Below are positions 31,120 to 50,200 of a stretch of DNA of 64,000 nt, piece by piece (position 1 is the first letter of the stretch; the number at the start of each line of letters is the position of its first letter). The notes beneath the pieces are model-generated. The model saw only the letters and a list, made by a program, of their open reading frames with translations. It searched no databases and was not told the origin of the DNA. Made by a program: the position numbers and the translations under genes. The stretch covers positions 17,056,148-17,120,147 of the forward strand of contig NC_092197.1 of assembly GCF_043641665.1 (NCBI RefSeq), read 5' to 3'. The stretch comes from Enoplosus armatus. Its lineage: Eukaryota > Chordata > Actinopteri > Centrarchiformes > Enoplosidae.

Positions 31120-32560
31120 TATTTCTAGATTTGTGTAAGAACTGTATCATCTTTGTAATGAAGGTTTTGGTCAATACAGTACATACCAGTCAAGATTTCC
31201 AAGGTTTTCTTCGCATCTCCAATTAACATTCAAAATCATGACACAAAAGATACACAACATTATCAAGGCCGGTCACATGCTGTACATACTACGTGTCCTT
31301 TAAAAAAAAAAAAATATATATATATATAGGACAGTTGATTAAAAATGCTGCAAACTACAACTAATCTAACAGCTCAGCTGTGTAAGTGCAATGTCCAAAT
31401 TGCAGGAGCTGCAATTTATTGATGAAGATAAAATGCGTCACCAGCATTGTGGTGCTACAGAGATGCCCCGGGCTGCAAATCATATTCTCCAAACGTAAGG
31501 GAACATGCTTTATCAGAGAAAAGTGCTTTTGGAGTTTTGAGAGGCCGGTGTGTAAGTTATTGGGCAGATGTATACACACTCACTGACCATAGTACATTAG
31601 ATAGGTAACATTTTGGAGAGGTGCTCATAATGCTGAAATTGTTCTCATTGCTCTGGTGAAGGTATTTACAGCCCAGCTTTGCAGCGTTAACTACTAGGTG
31701 TTACACCAAACATGGACTCACTTTTAGATACAGCAGTGTGACTTTGAGTCCAGTGGGACAGCTGTGTCAACTCAGCAGAGGTTGCCTTCCCGACGCCCAA
31801 CTGCAAAAGTTGGAAGCTAAAAATCACTTCTCAAAGATTAGTCACACAAGACCTTTCCTATGAAGGCCAAGACACGTCTGTGCAGCATCAAATATGTCCA
31901 AACTTCCAAAAGAAAAAGGCTAAATGAAAGCCCAACACGAGAACTTTGGCTTTCATCAACGGAAAAACGACCCTACTGTACAGTCCCAATAACAGCTTTG
32001 AAAACAACATTTTGGATGCAGAGCAAACTTTCAACAGTCACATTGACTATTTGTCTCCGTGGACGGGATTAGTCCATCTTCATGGCCGTCCTCACACGAG
32101 TTCAAGACATTAGTCAGTTTGCATGTTGGCAGTTTCATACGGGGTGGAGGTGGTTCAGCTAGTTCTTCATTTGTGATGAGTAAATACAGCCACACAAAGG
32201 CCAGCAAATCAAACTTCAGATTACATATGTCACAGAGAAAGAAGGCTTCATTGAAACGTGTCATCTCAGTCTTGTCTGGAGTTGTCTTTAATGACGGTGT
32301 TTTCAGGTAAATGTATTCACGTTTCCAATCATGTTCCCAAGCAGGTGATATTATGTTATATTACGATTTTACATTCCACCTTATGAGCAGGCGAGTAAAA
32401 TGAAGCGACGGGTAAATGGTTCATATGACCCTGGTTTGGTGGATGTCCAAGGACAAATGGAATCTTTGAGGTTTTTATCAAGTGGGTATTTGACTTCCTG
32501 TGGCCTTTTGGCTGAATTTGGTCATCCATGTCCAAGTATTGAGGAAAGTGCTGTGGACAC
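31120..32560. other. gtf3c5-cel spacer
   Basis: No gene or clear mobile element is recognised. There is a short poly-A/(TA)n run at about 31303-31329. The right end merges into the promoter of the first cel gene. Confidence 0.5.
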
Positions 32561-32571
32561 GAGGTGGTTGT

Positions 32572-32653
32572 GTTATGTAACAGTGAGAAAAGCAGGCCCA
32601 CTGACTGCACACTGGTCAGATGTTGTTTAGGGGACGGGTCTCCTTTATAAAAG
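32572..32653 (+). promoter_or_regulatory. cel: Promoter of cel copy 1: TATA box and PAR-bZIP/C/EBP site
   Basis: TATAAAAG (32646-32653) stands 32 bp upstream of the ATG region, the usual place for a start site near 32676-32680 and a very short leader. GTTATGTAAC (32572-32581) is a perfect match to the PAR-bZIP/C/EBP-family palindrome. An E-box CAGATG lies at about 32615. A TATA-driven promoter fits a strongly and tissue-specifically expressed pancreatic enzyme. Confidence 0.6.
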
Positions 32654-32684
32654 CCTGGCCGACAATCAACCCAGTTCTCACAGT

Positions 32685-37250
<4,566 letters not shown>

Positions 37251-37324
37251 AGTGCTTGTGCAATCACATGTGCACCTGCAGTGCTCTGCGCCTTCAGTAT
37301 CAAATCAGTATTGGTTCATGAAAA

Positions 37325-37330
37325 AATAAA
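37325..37330 (+). terminator. cel: Polyadenylation signal of cel copy 1
   Basis: AATAAA 75 nt past the stop codon at 37250. Another AATAAA (37246-37251) overlaps the stop codon itself and is too close to be the main signal for a normal 3' UTR, though such use in compact pancreatic genes is not excluded. Confidence 0.5.
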
Positions 37331-37350
37331 TGGATGATGAATACATATGG

Positions 37351-39240
37351 TATTTTCTTGGTTTTATCTCGTGTGTGCCTCCTTAAATTTACAATACGTA
37401 GTGCTAAACCGATTCACCTTTCATGTGTGGACTGAGTTTTGTTTTTTTGTGAGTTTGTTTTTGGCTCAGGTATGATAACAGATGCTACTGCTAAATAATA
37501 TTTTGGTATTGAGCTTTTTTAATGTACAGTACATTATCAGTGGTGCAGAAGTGTGTGTTCCTAACTTCCTAATACAAAATAAACTAAACAGTCAATAAAA
37601 AAAATATCATATCGATGTATTTTGTTAGCTTGACATTCAGACTGCGTAGCCATTTTGCTACCAGTCCATCTGTGTTAGCCAGCATACAGCCTAGTTTATA
37701 TGAAGACTGTTGATTTTAAGGCAATTTGCTTATTAAATACACGTCAACGGGTGCCATAATATAGGAAAATAAGATGAGGCAGAGGCAACTATTTCCATAT
37801 CGGAAATTACATGCTTAGCCGCTTCACCATTATTTTGCTGTATCAATACACAAAGAGTTTTAAACAGGGCTTTCAGAGGTTATTATCACTGTAATGACAC
37901 GGACATGCCAAAGGAACAAGGAGAGGCTGTGTTTAATTAACCCAAGGCATAACTGAGACAATCGAGAAGATCAAATGAAGACTGCCTCTTCGACCTAGGT
38001 GACAGGGCTATGGCTAACGATGGCAAGCTGCATGTGGTTTGTGGCCATTTCAACTGTTTAGTCATTACTTTAGCTATTTATTGCAACCATTTCTTTAATT
38101 ACTTAATATGTGGAAATATTCTTTTAATCAAATCATAATTTCTATTACTTCAAATTAGTTGAGCTACTTTGCAATCTTCACATCCCCCTGGCAACTGCAG
38201 AGGTGGGCCCACCCCCCAGGCCAAGTACCCCTGGTTGGGCATCACTGATTTAGAACACTTGACCGCAACCTGCTTTTCGACTCTACAGTTGTACAACAGT
38301 ATCACTGAAGTTGGCTGTGCATGTTACTTACAGAGGTCTATATGACAGAGGTGTACAAATGTGCAAAATGTAGTTGAATAAAAAAAAAAAAACTACAACA
38401 ACAGAGTTATACACATACATCATCAAGGTGACCAAACTCAGGGATGTCCCAATCAATGTTATTGGTTGCCATTCTGAATCCTTTAATACTGAGCATGTGA
38501 CGATACAGAGTCAGGTGTAATATTTATTCTTTTATTATATTTTGTATTATATTTGAATTTCTTCCTATATAACACTACTGCATGTAGTGTGTTCAGTAGT
38601 TCGATAGCTCTGCATGAAGTTCAAATATAACCCTGATCATTGCTTCCCTTTCAAATGCTCCTGTAATATTTTGTACATTGTCTTTCAGAGTTTATAATAT
38701 CTGTGGACAGAACAGCGTTTGTGCGCATCTGTTGTGGCAGGAAGGTTAGTGAAGAATTTGGCTTCTCTTGATCTCTAGCATGAACAACATACTGAAGGTC
38801 AAATACATGTCGCAGGTTTTATCTTATCTCAAACCGCGTGTTCTTTGCTAATCTGAGAATCAATCCACCTGTTTCTGCGAGTCAACAGCAGCATTGGCTT
38901 CATTAGGACTGCTGGGCTTTCTCTCTTCCATGTGTTAATGTTTGTTCAGCATGCGTACATGTTTGCCTAACATTTTACACCTAATATCAAAGAAGAAGAC
39001 AACGTTCTTATAGCCTCGTAAAATATTTATCTACAGACAGTAAATAAATACAGACAGGATCAGTGCATCTGAGTATCTGTGAGACTTAAGTTCGACTTTA
39101 GTTGCCAAGAGAAGTTAAAATGTATAAGGATCTGCAAAAAAATATGAAAATAATAATAATATAAGACCATTAACACCTGATTATTCTCTATGTGTTTTGT
39201 GAAACATACCACATGACACATTGATTGGCAGTTGGCTCGG
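37351..39240. other. Spacer between the two cel genes
   Basis: About 2 kb without an exon. CCCCTGGTTGGGCATCACTG at about 38228-38247 resembles the inverted end of a hAT-like element (CAGTGATGCCCAACC) but no partner end was found. There is no trace of a third, broken cel copy. Confidence 0.5.
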
Positions 39241-39254
39241 TTTACACCAGGCTG

Positions 39255-39332
39255 TTTCCCATCACAGGTGAGGAGGTCAAATCGTGGTCAGCTTGACCAC
39301 TGGGTGACAGTATGGGTTTGAAGGTTATATAA
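39255..39332 (+). promoter_or_regulatory. cel: Promoter of cel copy 2: TATA box, nuclear-receptor palindrome, E-box
   Basis: TTATATAA (39325-39332) is a TATA box about 94 bp before the ATG. Upstream, GTGGTCAGCTTGACCAC (39284-39300) is a perfect inverted repeat with 7-bp arms and spacer GCT; its core GGTCAnnnTGACC is the consensus estrogen-response-element core. TTTCCCA (39255-39261) and E-box CAGGTG (39265-39270) are the two half-motifs used by the acinar factor PTF1, although their relative orientation is not the classical one. Confidence 0.5.
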
Positions 39333-39425
39333 CCCGAGTAAACATCTATTCACCATTTATTCTCTTGCAGTGGGGTCTCGGGAACATAAGTACCTGGAGA
39401 GGCATTCGCTGGTTTCTGGACAGCC

Positions 39426-44011
<4,586 letters not shown>

Positions 44012-44046
44012 CGCATTTTTACTTTAAAAAAGACACAAATTATACA

Positions 44047-44052
44047 AATAAA
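44047..44052 (+). terminator. cel: Polyadenylation signal of cel copy 2
   Basis: AATAAA 36 nt after the stop codon, at the usual distance for the short 3' UTR of pancreatic enzyme genes. Confidence 0.55.
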
Positions 44053-44059
44053 AGAGTGT

Positions 44060-45449
44060 GCACAAGAAACCGAATGAGTAAAACTTGTCGCATTGGTTCA
44101 ACTTGACTACCTTCCTGAAGTGGTAACCTTTATCATCAGCAGCAGATGTTAAATAAAAACAGAGTCAGCAAAAAACATCTTTGTGAGCATCATAATGAAT
44201 AAACGATAAGACTTGGCACAACCTCACACCCACATCATCTGAAGACCTTTTAAACATATTGCAGTCGTCAGCTCTCAATCCAACATCCAAAAATACCTTC
44301 GTGAATAAAGGAAAACCCAACCATCCAAAGCAAAGTTTAAAGCACTCAGAAAGTGCATGCTTCTGCTCTGAGGCCAGCCAGTTCTCTGAATGTTTTAATT
44401 TTTTAGCAACAACAAAAAATCAGAACTTTTTGATCTGGATTCAGAGCTGCATCAAAACCACATACTGGATTACATGTGCCAGATGTTTGAATTTAATTTT
44501 TCAGACTTGACAATGCGCCACGAGAGAGAGCATAGAGGACTTTCTCCAGATCTCAACGTTGGAGAAATGTTTCATTATTGAGAGAAGCAAGACTGAATCC
44601 GTGATTTAACATAGCTCGAAAGGTTGGGATCAAGACATTTTTAGTGGATTTAACTTTGTGGCAATTGACCATTTGAGACAGAGGAAATGAGAAAAGAAAT
44701 ATAAGAAATAAGAGATGACAGACTAGAATTTTTTGATTTAGTGGTGAAGTTTAGCTTGTATGTATGGAGACGTGTATGAAATGTACATCGTACATTTGAC
44801 ATGCGGATTTAGATGTCTTTTTGTAAAATGTGTCCTCCAGTGGGGGTTCTTTCTTGAACTAGTTGTAACCTTATACATTTACAACGGAGCGAGGGGGGAG
44901 GGGGGGGCACATTGGTTAAGCAAACTTGTTAAACCTGCAGTTTTCCTTATATACATTCAGATAACACACACCTGCAGTGTAGGTCAAAATCAGCAGATTA
45001 GAAGTGGTTCGCGAAAAATGAATTCCTAATCATTGCATTATTCAGTGCCAGATTTAATAATAATAAGGAAGTCCGGGATGACTTAAATATTGACCTTGTG
45101 CAAAAAAATGCACTGCTGAGCTCCAATAACAGTGCAAGGAGCCAACATTACATTACAATCTGAGATCGCTGCGTCTATGACTTTCCAGAGCATTATTGAT
45201 GAAAGACAACAAGAGGGCGCATGCAGCACATGAGTCAGGTCTAGTCACATTACTGGTTAGGCTTACCAATATGGCATGACTCTACACATTTAGACCACAT
45301 TAAACTAAATGAATATTATACATGAAATACAATATATATTAACAAATAAATATGATGCATACCAGGAACTAATTACAACTGTTGCTTAGTAATTAAGTAA
45401 GTATCATTACTTACCGTATACATTATATATCGCCTGCATATACTATGTA
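44060..45449. other. Spacer after cel copy 2
   Basis: AT-rich with no exon recognised. A G-rich run lies at about 44892-44907. The next recognisable feature is the Tc1-like fragment from about 45450. Confidence 0.5.
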
Positions 45450-45735
45450 CTGTATATGGCCAAATGTATAGATGTATAGCCAAACGTATGTGGACACCCC
45501 TGGTTGTTTTTTCATCGTTTGAAATCTTAATGCTACAGGTTTACAATCTTAATGCTACAGGATACAATGATATTTCAGACAACAGTGTGCTTCCAACTTT
45601 GTGGCAACTGTTGAAACAGGAAGCCTGGTCTGTAAAGAAATAATTTCCCCTGTTTGGTGTGGAAGAACTTGACTGGCCTGCACAGAGTCCTGACCTCAGT
45701 CCCATCCAACACCTTTGGGATGAACTGGGAAGATG
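45450..45735 (+). mobile_element. Tc1/mariner-like transposon fragment, left part
   Basis: The sequence GTATGTGGACACCCCTGG, then ACAGTGTGCTTCCAACTTTG and a stretch that would encode the end of a transposase (GAACTTGACTGGCCTGCACAG, AACACCTTTGGGATGAACTG), matches the widespread fish Tc1-like element. The frame is broken. An 18-bp word AATCTTAATGCTACAGGT is duplicated internally near 45524-45560. It stops abruptly at about 45735; its continuation is at 46271. Confidence 0.7.
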
Positions 45736-46208
45736 AAAAAAGATAAAACATTTCTTTAATAAATGATCAATAATTATATTTATTCAAACCCTTGCACAGT
45801 TTGCACACAGTCCACATTGTTGGCTCAAATTTTCAAAGTAGGCTACCTTTCCCCATTAGTTAATTTACTCACCACATGGCACATTCACACTGTACGTGTT
45901 TGACAAATTAATGGATTTCTTTGGCAAATTAATGGATTTTTGTTGTTGGGAAAAACTCTCCCTCTTAATTCCCACCACTCACTTTTTTTAAAATCTATAT
46001 TACATGTATGTATAATCTGTTTTCCGTCCCTCTTTTGTAACCATTATATTATAACTGCCTCTTTGTTTCCAGGTTCTTCTTTTATATCACTTCTCCTGAA
46101 ATGTATCCATTCAAGCTGCGTGCTTCTGATTATAAATATTCTGTGCGACTCATTAAACTTTGGAACATTCTGACTGAGCTCTGCTCCTTGTCACTCTGTT
46201 CTCCGAGT

Positions 46209-47050
46209 GCTCGTCACTGCTTCCAGATTTCAGCTCTCGAGGGTCAAACCAGTGTCTGGTCGTAAGTTTCCACCTGAAAATCTGGTGGAAAGCCTGCAAC
46301 CAGAAGAGTGGATGCTCTTATAGCGCCGGGTTAATGCCCACAGTTTTGAAATAAGATGTTCAACTATCACATACGCCTTTGGGTGCCCACATAATTTTGG
46401 ACATATTGCCTAACATGAGCTAGTACTCCTGTGAAGTGGAAGCTACAACTTCCTCACAACTACCATGTAGCAAGACATTAAGTTACTTAATGGAAATTGA
46501 CAGAGTGAAGAGACCAGTGAATGGCACCACCCAGTAACAACTGGAAAACACATCCTTACTTCTAAAGAGCCTGGAATATGATTAATAAATGATTTATCAT
46601 GTAAATTAAAGTAAAATAACATTATGAGTAAAATGGGATAGGGAGGGAAATGTCGGAACTCCAGAAGTCATGAGTGGGTGTATGGATGGGATGGGAATGG
46701 GATGAAACTTAGACAAACATCACACTCCAAATATACAGCTGCCTCTTCTTTATTTAATAATGTAAATATCCACGTGATGTCAGTACCGAACATTTCTGGG
46801 ATGCACATTTATGCTTGATAAACTATTTGTCATTGAATGAATTTAAATGTTCAAATGTATCTGCTCTCCAGGTGCTCCTCACTGCTTCCAGATTTCAACT
46901 CTGGAGGGTCAAGCCAGTGTCTCCACCTTGAAGACTGCGGTCACATTGCATAATCTGAGCTAGTGCTACCCTGAAGTGGAAGCTGCAACTTCCTCACAAC
47001 TACTGTGTAGCAAGACATTAAGTTTCTCACAACTACTGTGGAGCAAGACT
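46209..47050. repeat. Local duplication flanking the Tc1-like fragment
   Basis: Two word blocks occur twice in the same order. Block 1 (CACTGCTTCCAGATTTCA... to CCAGTGTCT) is at 46209-46257 and 46874-46922. Block 2 (GAGCTAGT... to CAAGACATTAAGTT) is at 46417-46484 and 46957-47024. Blocks are 160 nt apart in the first copy and 34 nt apart in the second. The extra length in the first copy is about the size of the Tc1-like right fragment. A third partial block-2 copy is at about 47024-47050. Confidence 0.75.
46271..46412 (+). mobile_element. Tc1/mariner-like transposon fragment, right part
   Basis: AATCTGGTGGAAAGCCTGC, AGAAGAGTGGATGCTCTTAT, TTAATGCCCACAGTTTTGAA and TTTTGGACATATTGCC are the 3' end of the same kind of element as at 45450-45735, in the same orientation. 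About 535 bp of unrelated DNA separates the two parts. The missing stretch corresponds to the last part of the transposase. Confidence 0.7.
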
Positions 47051-47062
47051 GATAGCTGATAG

Positions 47063-47089
47063 CCCCCCCCCCCCCCCCCCCCCCCCCCC
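47063..47089. repeat. Poly-C homopolymer (27 C)
   Basis: An uninterrupted run of 27 C sits 200 bp upstream of the oxygenase start codon, directly after the local duplication. Its length is error-prone in sequencing. Confidence 0.9.
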
Positions 47090-47181
47090 AAGTAACACTT
47101 TCTGCTCAGGACCGGCCCTGGGTGTGGCATCTCGTATCCAAGGCGCCCGTGTCAATGCCTGCAACACCCGGACGACACATC

Positions 47182-47289
47182 ATGACAGAACTGCCAGATC
47201 CTCACGGTAAACTAACCCCCCGAGACTGTGACCGCGAGTGTCGCCGCAGACCGAGACAGAGTCACCAAGCAGGCGCACCGGAGGCGTGA
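47182..47289 (+). promoter_or_regulatory. Upstream ORF overlapping the start codon of the Rieske oxygenase
   Basis: ATG at 47182 (A at -3) opens a 35-codon frame beginning MTELPDPHGKL and ending at TGA 47287-47289. The last base of this stop is the first base of the main ATG (TGATG). Such overlaps can couple termination to reinitiation. It matters only if transcription starts upstream of 47182, which the sequence does not show. A GGTAAAC inside it at about 47207 could alternatively act as a splice donor. Confidence 0.45.
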
Positions 47290-50200
47290 TGGACAGCCAC
47301 AACATGTCCGCAGGGAAGGTGGCTGCTGTCATTGGGCTGGGACTGGGTGCGGTGCTTGCCATACTGGGCAGAGACCCGCTGGACTCTGTCGGCACCGGGT
47401 ACCCGATATGGAAGGACACGAGGCTGCTCGGTGTCCCAGCGCTGGCTGTGGTCTGCGTCTGTGCCGGAGTTTCCCTTCGTGCCTCGGTCTGGCTGTACAG
47501 GCTGCTCTTCGCTCCCCTGGAGCTCCTCAGGGCGCCCGATGATGTGGGATACATCGCCGAGGACGGCCGCTCCAAAGCCCAGGCGGCAAACGAGGTCCGC
47601 CGCAGGAGGAAAACCGGGGAGCTGCCTCCGGTCTATCCAAACGGCTGGTACCGATTGCTGGACTCGACCAAGCTGGAGGGGGGCGAGGTCAAAAATGTCT
47701 CTGTTCTAGGTATGATGAATAGTGGTGGTTGCATTACCACTAAAACAGCAAATAACAATACACACAGGACCACCATCGTAAATAAGACACCCAATGAGCG
47801 AATATTATGTTATATTAAGTGTGTAAGTTGCCATTTTACAAATCATATTTGTCAGGTCCCCCAAGAGTAGTAAGGCACCAAAGTGAGTAAACTGAGATCA
47901 CTAAGTTCAGGTGCCTCAGCAGATACTGCAAGTAATGTCAGAGCAATGGCTCAGCTCAGCAGTGAGGCAGGAAGTGAGAATGCCAACACTGCAGCCCTGT
48001 GTGTGTGGCGTTGTGTGTAAACCCCTAAACTAGATGTGAGGTGAGTGCCCCACCAAGTTGGTGGGATATAACTAATCGCTGCATCTCCATGTTTACTTTG
48101 GACTCAGATGGAACACAGTTGTAGATGATCCTAAGCCTGGACAAGTGTCTCCAGGTCACACCTGGACACATATCCTTAGTAGGCATACTTTGTTACTGGT
48201 TTGAATTGACTGGTCAAGTTTAACACTGAGTTCATGATTATGCCAAGATTTCAAACCTATGTTTTATTGGAGGCAGTATCAATAGCCACGGCAACAAGAT
48301 GAGAGTAACTCTGCAGTGTAGCTCAATTTCCAAAAAGCAGTCATGTGAACATGAAATGTCACATGTCATAGTCCTTAGTGAACTCAAGAACATTCGACAT
48401 AAACAACATAGTGTAATTCTCAGGTGCACAGAAGATGCAATGTTTAACTTAAACAAGCGCTCCAAATTATTTTCAGTTGTCATTACATTCATATCTAACT
48501 CAGTGAATGCATCATTTTGTAAATGATCTTAAATATGAATGAGTTATGATTCAGTACCTACATTGTAGGAGTTGTTAATACAGATGATCACCTCTGTTTG
48601 TTCTTTGAAGATTTATTGTAATTAAAGACAGCACATTTGTAGTTGGCTGGCCTTCGTACAACCCTGATATTTGTCAGTTTGTGTTGTGAAGCCAAGTTGC
48701 CAGGATAGAAGAGACGAGCTCATGTTACAAGGTTTTTTTTGGTATTTAAAGTATACATTTGAAACACAATAGCCCACTGTCTTTGTTGGTGTAGTTCAGG
48801 GATTAGGGTGCTCAGCAACGCTCTCTTTTCGAACAAAGCCTCATTGTTTCAGGTCAATCAAGCTTTACATTGCTTGTTTGATTTGAGAGTGTCATGGAGG
48901 TGGACAACTCATCATTCACAGCTTTAAAGCTGTTACTATGTCACCTTTATGTGTCTGTGCTGCTTGATATGTACAAAGTTTGCATTTATTTCACACACTG
49001 ACATGTGATTTATTTCGACGTATTTTCATCGAGGCATGTGATTTGAAACAGATACGCGTTTCACATTTTAGATCTTTTTTATTCTCGTGTTGATATGCGG
49101 TGAGACTATTTGATCTCTTCAGGGAGTTTCTTTGAGTTTGAATTCAAAAAGGTTTCAAAGAGCGTGCGGCGCTTTCATGTTCCTATCACATCACCTGCCA
49201 TAAATATACAAACAGTATATGAAAGGTTTTATACCTGAAAAAAGACCCGTTAAAAAAGAGACACCTGCTTTTGCAGAGTGATTCAGCATACAGGACAGTG
49301 AACATTTCTTATCACCAATTCATCCATCAACTATTTTTCCAAGTAAATGATCATTCGTAATTTAAATATGATAACAATTGTGGAAATGTCCATCAAAAGT
49401 TCCCAGAGGTCAAGGTGACGTCTTCAGCTTGTTTTGTGTGACCAAGATATTGCATTTGTTATTTGAGCAATCCCAACTCAAGGTCCACTTATTAGCTCTT
49501 TTCCAGAGCTTTCAATCATGACCTTCAGTGTTCATCGGCAGATGGAGTTTGCTCAGTTATCATTAACAGTGACTGAACTCCATCATCTAATGAAAGCCCT
49601 GGAAAAGCTAGTGAGTGGACCTTGAGTTGGGATTTTTTTTTCCATGGTCAAGACTGAACTTCCATGCTAAATAATGTGCTAGATTTTAAGGGCCGTGATC
49701 ACATGTTGACTGACTGGCTGCTCGATATTTCAGATTTTTTTACAGCAAGCGTGTAGTAGGCCGTTAAAGCGCCTACACATGAAAAGTGTGATGCAGATCA
49801 GTGGTTGCCAAAGTGGAGTTGAGGCATTGCCAGAAAACCACGGGGGTGTAATTTACATGTTGGAAAACAACAAATTACAGACCATTTAATATACAGTAGA
49901 TATGACAGAATAGTATTTTTCTTATCACTCCTGTCTCCTTTCTCCTCCTCTCGTCCCTTACAGGAGTTCTCCCTCCAGCCCCCGACATTCATTGACTGCC
50001 CCAAAAATCTATTGAGCCAAATCTAAGCTTGGCCTCCTTCATGATCTGCATCCTGCTGTGACAGACTGCTGTGTCCTAACTTTTCTCTGCAGTCATCCAT
50101 TTACATTATATATTAAATTCTGCCTAGTGTGTCTTTTCCCCTGGGCTGTTGGTTCAGTTCTGCCCCACAGCAGTGTGCTGCTGTGTCACCCCTCATTTGG

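Noticed and set aside
49798..49850. CAGTGGTTGCCAAAGTGG resembling a hAT left end
   Set aside because: No matching right end or flanking duplication could be found, so it was not annotated as an element.
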